A stretch of DNA of 64,000 bases from Flavobacterium gyeonganense. GTDB taxonomy: Bacteria > Bacteroidota > Bacteroidia > Flavobacteriales > Flavobacteriaceae. A model generated the notes under the pieces. That model saw only the letters and a program-made list of their open reading frames with translations, was not told the DNA's origin and searched no databases. The position numbers were made by a program, and so were the translations under genes. This document shows, one piece after another, positions 28,074 to 37,171 of the stretch. The DNA is taken from NCBI RefSeq assembly GCF_029625295.1, contig NZ_CP121112.1:3348001-3412000 (forward strand). The letters run 5' to 3'. Position 1 is the first letter of the stretch, and each line of letters begins with the position of its first letter.

Positions 28074-29687
28074 TTATTGAATATCAATATTTACAGGTAA
28101 AATTCCATTGAGAGTATTTTTTTCTAAAAATTGAATACCTGCTGTTTTTTGAAATTCCTCAAATTCCTGATACACCTGAATTAATCCGAAAGCTTTTTTA
28201 AGATTCGGAATTATGGGTAAAACGTATGGATTTCCGAAAACATACACGATGCATTTTTTGGTTTGAAGCAAATCAGAAAGCAATTCTAAAACTTCATTAT
28301 CAATTTCAAAATTATTCGCTGGTTTTGCTTTCGGAACAAATAATGAAATGATAATGGTTTCGAAGTTTTCTAAATGTTTTTTTATTGAAGAAATGTCAGA
28401 ATCCTCTAAACTTTCAAAAGCAAATTCCGGAGAAGGTAATGTTGTATTTAAAGTTTTGAAAAATGTGTTTTCGGTATTCTTATATAAACTTAGTTTTGCT
28501 AATGTGTTGTTTTTATGAGCTTCAATAACTAAATTAGAAATTCCGTTATCAATGATTTTGGTAATGGCGTTTTGAGCGATTTCAAGATTTAATTTAGAAG
28601 CATTTTCGAAATTCAATTCGCCTGAAGTAAAAGTTTCATTCGAAAATAATCCCACTTTTTCTTTGGCTTTTCTAATTCTTTCATAGCTTTCAAAAATACG
28701 GTCTGGAGAAGCGTTTTTAAAGATGGCTTCAATTCCTTCAGGCACATTTTCGGCGAAGCATAAAACATCGTTTCCGGCGTTGAAAGCTTCCCATTCCAGC
28801 TGGCCTTTTGTCTCATACAATTTAGAAACGCTATGCATGTTTAATGCATCAGAAATTACTAAACCGTTATAACCTAATTTCTCACGCAAAAGATCCTGAA
28901 TAATCGGTTTTGATAAAGTTGCCGAAGTATCTTTCCCGTCATTTAAACTCGGAACAGCCAAATGTCCAATCATTATCGAATCGACATTATTTTCAATTCC
29001 TTTAATGAACGGATATAATTCATTTTCTAATAATTCTTCTAAAGTTTCCTTTAAAACAGGCAATCCTAAATGCGAATCGACATTCGTATTTCCGTGTCCG
29101 GGAAAGTGTTTCAGACATCCTAAAATACCAACTTCCGACATTCCATTTAGATATTCAACCGCAAAACAGGCTACTTTTTCTTTGTTTTCTCCAAAAGAAC
29201 GATACCCAATAACCGGATTATTTGGGTTGTTATTGATGTCTGCCAAAGGTGCTAAATTATAATGAATGCCGGCTGCTTTTAAATCTAAACCGATTTGTTT
29301 TCCAACTTCATAAACTAAACTTGATTGGTTTTCAGGCAGAGCACCAAGCGTAATGGCATATGGATATTGCGGTGTTTTTTCGATACGCATGGCCAGACCC
29401 CATTCCGCATCAATGCTGATTAAAAGTGGGGTAGAAGCTGCTTTTTGATAACGTACAATCAGCGCTTTGATTTTTTCGTAGCTGTCATCGTTAAAAATAA
29501 TTTTCTGTTTGCTTTCGTAATTCGTTGCAGCGCTTGCACGACTGTGGAAAAAGGTCAGTCCGCCAATATTATAGTCTCTTATAAGGCGTTCTGTTTCCTG
29601 AATATTTTCTTCCGTATCGTTGATAAAAACGGCTGGGAAGAAAAATTGTCCTATTCTTTGTCGTAATGCTTCGGCTGTCAGTTTCAT
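28074..29687 (-). CDS. Glycoside hydrolase family 3 (NagZ-like beta-N-acetylhexosaminidase)
   Basis: 537 residues. The N-terminal TIM barrel carries KHFPGHGNTNVDSHLGLPVL (catalytic His loop of NagZ-type GH3) and GLVISDALNMHSV, whose Asp is the nucleophile. A C-terminal alpha/beta domain of about 180 residues follows (about 355-537). No signal peptide is seen, consistent with cytosolic removal of GlcNAc from muropeptides. The AmpG-like transporter and anmK nearby support a murein-recycling role, though chitooligosaccharide use is possible. The GNAT gene start codes three bases upstream of this gene's ATG region. Confidence 0.88.
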   Translation of the reverse strand: MKLTAEALRQRIGQFFFPAVFINDTEENIQETERLIRDYNIGGLTFFHSRASAATNYESKQKIIFNDDSYEKIKALIVRYQKAASTPLLISIDAEWGLAMRIEKTPQYPYAITLGALPENQSSLVYEVGKQIGLDLKAAGIHYNLAPLADINNNPNNPVIGYRSFGENKEKVACFAVEYLNGMSEVGILGCLKHFPGHGNTNVDSHLGLPVLKETLEELLENELYPFIKGIENNVDSIMIGHLAVPSLNDGKDTSATLSKPIIQDLLREKLGYNGLVISDALNMHSVSKLYETKGQLEWEAFNAGNDVLCFAENVPEGIEAIFKNASPDRIFESYERIRKAKEKVGLFSNETFTSGELNFENASKLNLEIAQNAITKIIDNGISNLVIEAHKNNTLAKLSLYKNTENTFFKTLNTTLPSPEFAFESLEDSDISSIKKHLENFETIIISLFVPKAKPANNFEIDNEVLELLSDLLQTKKCIVYVFGNPYVLPIIPNLKKAFGLIQVYQEFEEFQKTAGIQFLEKNTLNGILPVNIDIQ

Positions 29688-29690
29688 TAA

Positions 29691-30137
29691 TTATAAAGTC
29701 TTTTTCATGCAGACACTATTATCCATTTTTTCGTAAGGCGGATAATTGGGTATTATGGTATAATTTAATTTTTGATATAAGTTGATGGCTTCGGGCTGGT
29801 TTTTTCCGGTTTCAAGAATCGTATAGTTATAACCAACTTCTTTTGCCCAGATTTCCAATTCTTTTAGAATCGCCGATGCGATTCCTTTTTTTCGATGATC
29901 CGGATGCACATACATTCTTTTAATCTCGGTTGTGCCGGGTTCTTTTTCGCGGAAAGCGCCACAGCCAACCGGAATTCCGTCCTCATAGTAAACGATTGTG
30001 TGTTTTATTTTATCCGTTTTATTATACTGATTGTAAAACGCATGATCTTCACCATCTCTAATTGCTAAATCCTGATCTAATAAAGCAACCAGATTTATAA
30101 AGTCGATATCGTCTGAGTTTGTTCTTTTTAAAGTCAT
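29691..30137 (-). CDS. GNAT-family N-acetyltransferase
   Basis: 148 residues. MYVHPDHRKKGIASAILKEL is the acetyl-CoA binding motif (R-x-x-G-x-A/G) and YTILETGKNQPEAINLYQKL the motif B region. It transfers acetyl from acetyl-CoA to an unknown amine. It lies directly before the GH3 gene in the recycling cluster, so an amino-sugar or peptide substrate is conceivable only as inference. Confidence 0.88.
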   Translation of the reverse strand: MTLKRTNSDDIDFINLVALLDQDLAIRDGEDHAFYNQYNKTDKIKHTIVYYEDGIPVGCGAFREKEPGTTEIKRMYVHPDHRKKGIASAILKELEIWAKEVGYNYTILETGKNQPEAINLYQKLNYTIIPNYPPYEKMDNSVCMKKTL

Positions 30138-30161
30138 GATTTAAGTACTCAAAAAGTATTT

Positions 30162-30503
30162 TTATTTCAATTTTGTCTTTTTTTGCTTAGCCAATTGCTT
30201 TTTGGTTTCAATTGCTTTTTCCAGTCGGTTTTTAAAACGAAATAACTTTGGAAGTCCTTCCAATCGGTCCTCAAGTGTGATTTCTTCATAAACGACAATT
30301 GCTTTTTCTAAAACGCGAATTTCATTATCGAGATCCAGTTGGTTTTTGTAAATATTAGCCAGCCTGTCGTAAGGATGGTTTCCTTTAAAGCTTTCTGCAA
30401 CATTTTCTTCGTACAATGCAATTGCTTTTTCAAGATTTCCGGTTTTTTCGAACTCAGCTCCTTTCAGGTTGCGTTCGGCCTGCAAATTTTCATTAATTTC
30501 CAT
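30162..30503 (-). CDS. Small TPR-like hypothetical protein
   Basis: 113 residues, helical. GAEFEKTGNLEKAIALYEENV and YDRLANIYKNQLDLDNEIRVLEKA resemble two TPR units; the end is lysine-rich. No signal peptide. Sits between MFS and GNAT genes on the same strand with short gaps. Function unknown. Confidence 0.7.
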   Translation of the reverse strand: MEINENLQAERNLKGAEFEKTGNLEKAIALYEENVAESFKGNHPYDRLANIYKNQLDLDNEIRVLEKAIVVYEEITLEDRLEGLPKLFRFKNRLEKAIETKKQLAKQKKTKLK

Positions 30504-30524
30504 AGGTAAAAGTTTGATTTGGGG

Positions 30525-31799
30525 TTAAACTTCTTCTGTTTTTTTTCCGAAATCCTTCGGGAATATTAAAAAACGTGATAAAATAAGACCTGGAATTGTA
30601 GCTATCAAAACCCAAATAAAGAAATTTTGATAACCTAAATAGTGTTGTATATAACCGCTCAACATGCCCGGAAGCATCATTCCCATAGCCATAAAGCCGG
30701 TTGCCAGTGCATAATGTGCTGTTTTTGATTCTCCTTCAGCAACATGAATCAGGTACATCATAAAAGCAGTAAAACCAAAACCATAACCGAATTGTTCTAA
30801 GATCACAACGGCATAAATGTAATATATTGATGTTGGATGAAAAAAGGCTAATAAGATGAAACCAATAATTGGTAGATGCATCGCCAGGAACATGGGCAAC
30901 ATCCATTTGGTAAGACCTTGTTTTGAAATCGCAATTCCGCCTAAAATTCCGCCTAAAGTTAAAGCACCAACGCCAAAAGTTCCATAAATTATTCCAACAG
31001 CTTCCGTGTCTAATCCCATTCCGCCTATTTCTTTTCCGTCCAGTAAAAAAGGACTTAGCATTTTAAGCAGCTGCGATTCTCCTAATCTGAAAACCAGAAT
31101 AAAAGCCAAAACCAATCCGATTTGTTTTTTCTTAAAAAAACTGGCGAATACAGTTCCGAAGTTTTGATTATGATGTGCTTCCTGACTATTTTCTACAGCG
31201 TTTATTTCAGTTTTTGGCGTAAAAATGAAGTTATAAAGTGTAATAAAGATCATTAATAAACCAACTGCAATCATCGTGTACGACCAGGCTTTTGTATTAT
31301 CACCGTATTTGTGCTCCAGATACCCGGCAAACAAAACGATAAGTCCGTTTCCTGCTAAAAGTGAAAGTCGGTAAAAAGTACTTCTGATGCCGAGAAAAAA
31401 CGATTGCTGTTCTTTTTTTAATGCTAATAAATAAAAACCATCGCTTGCAATATCATTTGAAGCTGAAGCAAAAGCCGCTACCCAAAATATTGCTAAACTC
31501 ATCATGAAAAATCCGTTTGTTGGAATCGTAAATCCGACCAGTAAAAACGCAATAGAAATGAGTAACTGCATCGATAAAAACCATTTTCTTTTGGTGCCGT
31601 TTAATTCAATAAAAGGACTCCAAAGCGGTTTTATAACCCATGGCAAATACAATAAACTGGTGTAAACACCGATATCTTCATTTGAAATCCCCAGATTTTT
31701 GTACATAATTACCGAAACCGAAATAATCACGGCATAAGGCAGTCCGGAAGCAAAATTGAGAAGCGGAATCCAAAACCACGGAGTATTATCTGTTTTCAT
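30525..31799 (-). CDS. MFS transporter, AmpG-like (candidate muropeptide permease)
   Basis: 424 residues with about 12 transmembrane segments. The start NTPWFWIPLLNFASGLPYAV and the early loop YLPWVIKPLWSPFIE match the AmpG/PAT branch of the MFS superfamily. With NagZ-like, GHL10 and AnmK genes around it, import of muropeptides or amino sugars into the cytosol is the likely job. It overlaps the upstream hydrolase gene by 14 bases, indicating coupling. Confidence 0.85.
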   Translation of the reverse strand: MKTDNTPWFWIPLLNFASGLPYAVIISVSVIMYKNLGISNEDIGVYTSLLYLPWVIKPLWSPFIELNGTKRKWFLSMQLLISIAFLLVGFTIPTNGFFMMSLAIFWVAAFASASNDIASDGFYLLALKKEQQSFFLGIRSTFYRLSLLAGNGLIVLFAGYLEHKYGDNTKAWSYTMIAVGLLMIFITLYNFIFTPKTEINAVENSQEAHHNQNFGTVFASFFKKKQIGLVLAFILVFRLGESQLLKMLSPFLLDGKEIGGMGLDTEAVGIIYGTFGVGALTLGGILGGIAISKQGLTKWMLPMFLAMHLPIIGFILLAFFHPTSIYYIYAVVILEQFGYGFGFTAFMMYLIHVAEGESKTAHYALATGFMAMGMMLPGMLSGYIQHYLGYQNFFIWVLIATIPGLILSRFLIFPKDFGKKTEEV

Positions 31800-33357
31800 T
31801 TGGCTGGGCAGGGATATAATTTTTAAATGTCTTTTTTAAGTCGATAATAGTAGGCGTACTTTCGTTTGCAAAATAGTCAATAAATGTCACAGCACAAGCT
31901 TTGTACTGATTGATTTTTTGTGAAGCTACAGAAAGTAAAATTCCTCCTTCGTTTTCGTAAACCCTTACTTTGTCAATAATTTGTCTTGGGTCATTAATGT
32001 CTATTTTCGAAATATGATCAGCTCCATAAATCACCAGGTATCTCACTTTTGTATTTAAAGGCGATTTTATACTGAATGTATAACGAAGACTGTCTTTTGT
32101 GTATTCATTGACAACTGGCGTGTCAATAATAACACGTTTAAGATTAGGAACTGCCGGTGGAAGAGCCGGATACAAATATTGATTTTCTTCTAAATGACGA
32201 ACAATATCAAAGTTTTTGTCCATGAACCATTTAGCACTGAAATAAGCGCTTCCGCTTACGTTTTTGAAACTTCTCAAATAATCGATCTGATTCGGGATTT
32301 CTGACATGAAATTCCAGCTTTTATCACTGTCTCCTCTAATTTTATAGGATGCGTGACCGATGTAAATGGCTGTATTATTTGAATTCTCAGACCACCATTT
32401 TACTAATTTTGAGTAATTGGCAACACGATTGTTCATGCTCCAATAGAGTTGTGGCAGAATGTAATCAATCCATTTCTGGTCCATCCATAAAACCGGATCT
32501 GCATATAAATCGTCATAATTTGAAGTTGACTGTGTCTCGGAACCTTTTGGGTCTACCGATTTATTTCGCCAAACCCCAAACGGACTGATTCCGAATTGCA
32601 CCCACGGTTTGCTGGCTTTTATAGTAGTAGAAATCGTGTGTACAAAATTGCTCACATTGGCACGACGCCAGTCCGCAAGCGATAAGCCGCTTCCGTATTT
32701 TTTGAAGGATGCTGTGTCGTTAAACACTTTTCCAGGAACGGCATAGGGATAAAAATAATCATCAAAGTGAATGGCGTCGATGTCGTATTTGTCAACAACC
32801 TCTTTCACCACTTTGGTTAAATGCGACTGAACTTCCGGCAAAGCTGGATCATAATATAGTTTTCCTCCATATTCAATCATCCATTCCGGATGTTTGAAAA
32901 TATCGTGATTAGGGCTTAATTGCTGTTTATTTAAATCGAAAGTCGCGCGGTATGGGTTCATCCAGGCATGAAATTCAAAACCTCTTTCGTGTGCCTGCTC
33001 GATCATCCAGGCCAATGCATCATAATACGGACTCGGAGCCTGACCTTCCTTGCCTGTTAAAAACCTTGACCATGGCGCTAGTTCTGAAGGGTAAAAAGCA
33101 TCACCGACACTTCTAATCTGAACAATTACGGCATTGTAATTCAGTTTTTTGTAAGCCTCTAAAATTCCGATATAATCTGCTTTTTCTTTTTCAACGTTAT
33201 CAATCGCCGTTTTGGGCCAGTCAATATTTACAACAGTTGCAATCCAGACACCTCTAAATTCATTTTTAGGATGTTTGTGTTTCTCCTGTGAACTGATATT
33301 CCATCCAAAGAAAAATAAAAATATGATGGAGTATATTAGGTGTTGATTTTTATGCAT
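31786..33357 (-). CDS. Family 10-like glycoside hydrolase (GHL10/DUF187), secreted
   Basis: 523 residues. Signal peptide MHKNQHLIYSIIFLFFFGWN. The TIM-barrel family is shown by NEFRGVWIATVVNIDWP, ERGFEFHAWMNPYRATF and YDIDAIHFDDYFYPY (DDY motif). The related E. coli protein YddW (DigH) cleaves denuded glycan strands of peptidoglycan. A periplasmic or outer-membrane hydrolase that feeds the AmpG-like transporter coded next would fit. The C-terminal part (about 395-523) is a beta-rich domain. Confidence 0.88.
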   Translation of the reverse strand: MHKNQHLIYSIIFLFFFGWNISSQEKHKHPKNEFRGVWIATVVNIDWPKTAIDNVEKEKADYIGILEAYKKLNYNAVIVQIRSVGDAFYPSELAPWSRFLTGKEGQAPSPYYDALAWMIEQAHERGFEFHAWMNPYRATFDLNKQQLSPNHDIFKHPEWMIEYGGKLYYDPALPEVQSHLTKVVKEVVDKYDIDAIHFDDYFYPYAVPGKVFNDTASFKKYGSGLSLADWRRANVSNFVHTISTTIKASKPWVQFGISPFGVWRNKSVDPKGSETQSTSNYDDLYADPVLWMDQKWIDYILPQLYWSMNNRVANYSKLVKWWSENSNNTAIYIGHASYKIRGDSDKSWNFMSEIPNQIDYLRSFKNVSGSAYFSAKWFMDKNFDIVRHLEENQYLYPALPPAVPNLKRVIIDTPVVNEYTKDSLRYTFSIKSPLNTKVRYLVIYGADHISKIDINDPRQIIDKVRVYENEGGILLSVASQKINQYKACAVTFIDYFANESTPTIIDLKKTFKNYIPAQPNENR

Positions 33358-33766
33358 TTCAATCTTTTTTAACAGAAACCAAAAATAGTTTTTTTAACCG
33401 ACTATCGTAAATAATTCAGAAATTATAATTTAAACGTTATTTGTTTGGTTTTCATGTAATTGTTTTGGCTTTTTATACGATTAGTTTGTAACTGAATTTG
33501 ATTATTCATTTTTGAAGCAGAACGATTAGGCTTTTCTAATAAGCATCGTCCCGCTTTCCGATACAAACGAAGTTCACTGAACTCCGATTAAAAATAAAAA
33601 TTAAGTGAAGTAATCTTTTGTGCCGAACCCCGGCACAAAAGGATTTCTACTTCAAACAAAGTTCACTGAACTCCAATAAAAATAGAAGTTAAGTGAAGTA
33701 ATCGGGGCTAAAGAGAAACATTTTGATTTTTTGAGAACATTCCAAAATAATAATCCAAGGTTAATT
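33358..33766. repeat. Gene-free stretch with tandem and inverted intergenic repeat
   Basis: 33569-33612 and 33659-33702 are near-identical (AAGTTCACTGAACTCC, then AAGTGAAGTAATC). Between them is a hairpin CTTTTGTGCCG/CGGCACAAAAG. Read on the minus strand the block begins TAGCCCCGAT and ends CGGAAAGCGGGA, so it belongs to the same family as 40876-40974 and 42342-42417. Confidence 0.65.
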
Positions 33767-34975
33767 TTAATCCGGAAACGAAATTTTACCCATCGTTACA
33801 GAAGGAATTCCTTTGTTTGTACCAAAATTATAATGGCCGCCGGCAACCGTTTCATTGGCTAAAACCGCAAATAAAACCGCTTCTTTGGCATCGCTTAAAA
33901 TACCCAAATCATCGCTTTTTTGAAATTCGAAAGGCAATAATTCTTTTAACCATTTCACCAATAACGGATTGTTAGTGCCACCTCCCGACATATATACTTT
34001 GAATTCCTCAATTGGTGTTCCGCTGTTTTTAACTACAAACTGAATCGCTTCTGCAATTGTCTCTGCGCTCAGGCGTGTTAAAGTAGCCAGCAAATCTGGT
34101 GCCGAAATGTTTTCGAGTTTGGTTTTTGAAAGTGCCAAATCAACAAAACTTTTGTTGAATAATTCCTGCCCGATGGTTTTTGGGAAACTTTTCGTGAAGA
34201 AAGCATCGTTTTTTAGTTCCGACAAAAGAATTTGATTTACGATTCCTCTTTGGGCGATTTCGGCATCTTTATCGTAACTTTTTTCAGGGAAAAACTGTTT
34301 GGTGAAAATGTCGATTAAGGTATTGGCTGTTCCGGTATCGGTTACAAAAACTTCCTCGGCGTTTAGGGAAGCGGGCAGATAGGTAAAGTTTGCGATTCCG
34401 CCCATGTTGAGCATGATTCGGTTTTCGCCTTTTTTGCTGAATAATAAATAATCGCCATAAACGGCCAAAGGTGCGCCTTCGCCACCCGCTGCAACGTGTT
34501 TTTGCCTGAAATCTGAAAGTGTGATAATTCCGGTTTTTACGGCAATATGGTCGCCATCACCAATTTGCAAAGTCGCATTTGGGAATTTTTCCTGCTGATG
34601 CAAAAACTTCGGAGCATGCAAAACTGTTTGTCCATGGGAAGCGATTAACTCGACTTCACTTGCCTGAATATTCCATTTGGCTAAACTCTCATTAATCATG
34701 CTGGCATGTAATATTCCAATCCATTCGTTTAGTAATGCCAAATGCTGAAAATCTATGGTTTTCTGGGCAAACACTTTACGGATTTCGGTTTTAATGTCTT
34801 CGGAATAATTGATGGTTTCGAATTCCAGAATTTTTACAGCGGTATTTTCGCCAGCTCCGGAAATAGCACAAAGCGCAATATCAAGCCCGTCCAGCGAAGT
34901 TCCGGACATTAAACCTATTATTTTTCGGGTTTGTTTTTGGGCAATATTATAGAGAGCGGTTATGTTTTTGTTCAT
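33767..34975 (-). CDS. anmK: Anhydro-N-acetylmuramic acid kinase
   Basis: 402 residues. GLMSGTSLDGLDIAL is the N-terminal ATP-binding signature; ASHGQTVLHAP, DFRQKHVAAGGEGAPL, NMGGIANFTYL and YMSGGGTNNPLLVKWLKEL are all AnmK blocks. It cleaves and phosphorylates anhMurNAc to MurNAc-6-P in murein recycling. Monocistronic here, separated from the GHL10 gene by repeats, but part of the same functional neighbourhood. Confidence 0.95.
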   Translation of the reverse strand: MNKNITALYNIAQKQTRKIIGLMSGTSLDGLDIALCAISGAGENTAVKILEFETINYSEDIKTEIRKVFAQKTIDFQHLALLNEWIGILHASMINESLAKWNIQASEVELIASHGQTVLHAPKFLHQQEKFPNATLQIGDGDHIAVKTGIITLSDFRQKHVAAGGEGAPLAVYGDYLLFSKKGENRIMLNMGGIANFTYLPASLNAEEVFVTDTGTANTLIDIFTKQFFPEKSYDKDAEIAQRGIVNQILLSELKNDAFFTKSFPKTIGQELFNKSFVDLALSKTKLENISAPDLLATLTRLSAETIAEAIQFVVKNSGTPIEEFKVYMSGGGTNNPLLVKWLKELLPFEFQKSDDLGILSDAKEAVLFAVLANETVAGGHYNFGTNKGIPSVTMGKISFPD

Positions 34976-35161
34976 TTTGATGGAGGCTTTTTTTTGATTA
35001 TGCTAAAATCGGAATGTTTTGGGGGTAAATTTAGGGAAAGTTGGGGATTTTTTGGTTTTAGAAAACGGGTATATATACGTGTTGTTCAATTTTCATTTAT
35101 CTCTATCCTTGTTTTAAAATAAGCTTATGGTTTTCCATAATAGTTATAATGATTAAAAATT

Positions 35162-35169
35162 TAAATTTG
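35162..35169 (+). promoter_or_regulatory. -7 box of the AAA ATPase gene
   Basis: TAAATTTG, 23 bases before the ATG. No clear -33. Confidence 0.4.
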
Positions 35170-35192
35170 TTTTTTTAAATAATATATTAAAT

Positions 35193-36629
35193 ATGATTAT
35201 AGATTTTTTAAAAGGAAGTGCGTTAGTAGCATTCGTTGTAGGATTTTGGGATAAGATAAAGACCGTAATATGGATAATTATATCGACATTTATTCAAAAA
35301 ATTGAGATTAAAAGTGAAGATACGCATGATGCTATAGTTGCATATTTGATAACAAATTATAAAAAAATATCAAGTTATGATAGGGTTTATGGCTCACAAT
35401 ATGAGTCATATAGAAATGGAAAATATGGACTTGTTCCATATGAAAAATATGGAGTAAAATCTATAATATTTTTAACTGAGAAAAAGTTTTTGAAGCTTTT
35501 TAGGCTTCCTTTTTATTTTACCCACACAAACCCTCATACAGAAATAGGAAATGACAACAATCCTCATTCGATAAGTGAAACTGACAAGACTTATTCATAT
35601 ATTTTTTGTTTACGATTTACTGTTAACTTCGATGAAATTGTAACTAAATCAATAATTGGGAGAAATAACGTAAGTTGGAATATTGATGAAAAGGAAGAGA
35701 ATTCAAATAGATTCAATATCTATTATTTTCCTGAGAGAGAATATGGTGGAAGTGAGCGACATGGACATAATTCTGGTTATGCATGGTATAAACAGAATCA
35801 ATATCGGATCTTGGGTGTAACACAAGATGAATTAGGTAGAGAAAGGAAAAGTAATGGAAAAGCACTAGAGAATCTTTTTTTTCCTAAAAAAATTAAGAAT
35901 TTAATTGACATTATTGGACTCTGGGTAAAAAGCCAAAATTGGTACAAGGAAAAAGGAATCCCATGGAAAAGAGGTTGGCTTTTGTATGGTCCTCCAGGTA
36001 CAGGAAAAACTGCATTGGCACGTGCTTTTGCAGAAGATTTGGATATGCCAATTTATTTTTTTTCGATAGGTCAATTATCAAATAATGAATTTGTAAAATC
36101 TTGGCAAAGTATGCAACTTAATGTTCCTTGTATTGCACTCATTGAAGATATTGACAATGTTTTTGATAAAAGGAAAAATATAGCCCAAAATTCAATGGTT
36201 TTGTCAGGTTTATTACAAAACAGTGATGATGGAGCTAACACGGAAAATCAGTCTATGAAGATGCCTTTGACATTTGATACATTACTAAATTGTATTGATG
36301 GGGTTGATAAATCAGAAGGTGTTTTTACTATAATAACTACTAATGATATTACAAAAATTGATTCAGCGATTGGGGTTCCTCAGACTCTTGATGATGGAAC
36401 GCTAAATTTTGTTTCCACAAGACCAGGAAGAATTGATAAAGCAATTGAGCTTACATATATGGAAAGAGAAAATAAAATTGAGATGGCTAATAAGATACTT
36501 GGAGATTTTAATGATGAATTAGAAAAGGTATTAGAGTATATTAGGACAGAAACTCAGGAAACTCCGGCTCAATTTCAAGAATATTGTTCACAAATAGCTT
36601 TACAAGAATATTGGAAAATTAATCAATAG
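35193..36629 (+). CDS. BCS1-like AAA ATPase with N-terminal membrane segment
   Basis: 478 residues. One hydrophobic segment (about 8-32) is followed by a domain that resembles the BCS1 N-terminal region (DTHDAIVAYLITNYKK, then a beta-rich part). From about 245 comes the AAA domain: GWLLYGPPGTGKTALARAFA (Walker A), CIALIEDIDNVFD (Walker B with the LEDID-type signature of BCS1), TTND (sensor 1) and STRPGRIDKAIEL (arginine finger). Mitochondrial BCS1 moves a folded protein across the inner membrane; bacterial homologues are uncharacterised or turn up in accessory DNA. This gene is very A+T-rich and isolated, next to a foldback repeat, which suggests transfer. Substrate unknown; a stress or defence role is only a guess. 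Confidence 0.85.
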   Translation: MIIDFLKGSALVAFVVGFWDKIKTVIWIIISTFIQKIEIKSEDTHDAIVAYLITNYKKISSYDRVYGSQYESYRNGKYGLVPYEKYGVKSIIFLTEKKFLKLFRLPFYFTHTNPHTEIGNDNNPHSISETDKTYSYIFCLRFTVNFDEIVTKSIIGRNNVSWNIDEKEENSNRFNIYYFPEREYGGSERHGHNSGYAWYKQNQYRILGVTQDELGRERKSNGKALENLFFPKKIKNLIDIIGLWVKSQNWYKEKGIPWKRGWLLYGPPGTGKTALARAFAEDLDMPIYFFSIGQLSNNEFVKSWQSMQLNVPCIALIEDIDNVFDKRKNIAQNSMVLSGLLQNSDDGANTENQSMKMPLTFDTLLNCIDGVDKSEGVFTIITTNDITKIDSAIGVPQTLDDGTLNFVSTRPGRIDKAIELTYMERENKIEMANKILGDFNDELEKVLEYIRTETQETPAQFQEYCSQIALQEYWKINQ

Positions 36630-36717
36630 GTTTCTAGAGATGTTTAAAATAGAATATACTATTCAATTAACATCAATATTATGTTAGATTAATATAAACC
36701 TAACTAGCGCTCGTTTA

Positions 36718-36950
36718 CCAACAAATCTGGTGCTTGATTGCATCGAGTACCTACTTATATTATGTAACCGAAACGTAGCGTTTGCAACGCGAATAATTAA
36801 AGTAAAACTTTCATAAAATTGAAATGATACAGTCTCAATTTCAGTAGATTTATATTAAGTCCTAAAAATATCCGCTTTGTAAACGCTATGTTTAAAATTC
36901 AAAAGAAAATAGGTAATCGATGCAATCGAGCAACAGAATTACCGTTCTAA
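36718..36950. repeat. Foldback (MITE-like) element, about 230 bases
   Basis: The left arm (ATCTGGTGCTTGATTGCATC, then AACGTAGCGTTTGCAACGCG) is the imperfect reverse complement of the right arm (CCGCTTTGTAAACGCTATGT, then TCGATGCAATCGAGCAACAG). An extra half-copy (TCGATGCAATCGAGCACCAG) lies at 37534-37553, after the next gene. No transposase is nearby. Confidence 0.7.
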
Positions 36951-36982
36951 TATTTCTAACAATATTATTTACAGGTGAAATC

Positions 36983-37011
36983 TTGTAAAATCAATAAAAA
37001 TTATATCTTTG
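36983..37011 (+). promoter_or_regulatory. Promoter for the structured RNA / small ORF
   Basis: TTG (36983-36985), 18-base spacer, TATCTTTG (37004-37011). Transcription should start at about 37017, right at the first arm of the RNA structure. Confidence 0.7.
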
Positions 37012-37015
37012 CTTT

Positions 37016-37146
37016 GCTAAAATACCTTAGGAAATTATCCTGAAAACTTTATAAGTTAACATAAGCGATTCCCTCGCCATGATGTACCTGCGGAAACAAT
37101 GGTAAATCTATCCTATATGGGTATTTTAGCACATCTAAAGCGAGGG
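37016..37146 (+). ncRNA. Candidate pseudoknotted leader RNA or small RNA
   Basis: GCTAAAATACC (37016-37026) is a perfect complement of GGTATTTTAGC (37120-37130). CCCTCGC (37071-37077) is a perfect complement of GCGAGGG (37140-37146), extended inside by GATGT/ACATC (37081-37085 / 37131-37135). The two helices cross, so they form a pseudoknot or are alternatives, as in riboswitches. A consensus promoter precedes it and an ATG (37172) follows 25 bases later. The class is not recognised. Confidence 0.55.
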
Positions 37147-37171
37147 TTTCGTGCGTTTAATATTTTCGATT

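Noticed and set aside
33533..33712. Possible CRISPR because of repeated AAGTTCACTGAACTCC
   Set aside because: Only two units, with a hairpin spacer and no cas genes; fits the genus-type intergenic repeat family.
37016..37146. tmRNA, SRP RNA or 6S RNA
   Set aside because: No tRNA-like TTCGA arm with CCA, no GGAAG SRP tetraloop context, and no 6S-type central bubble could be made out.
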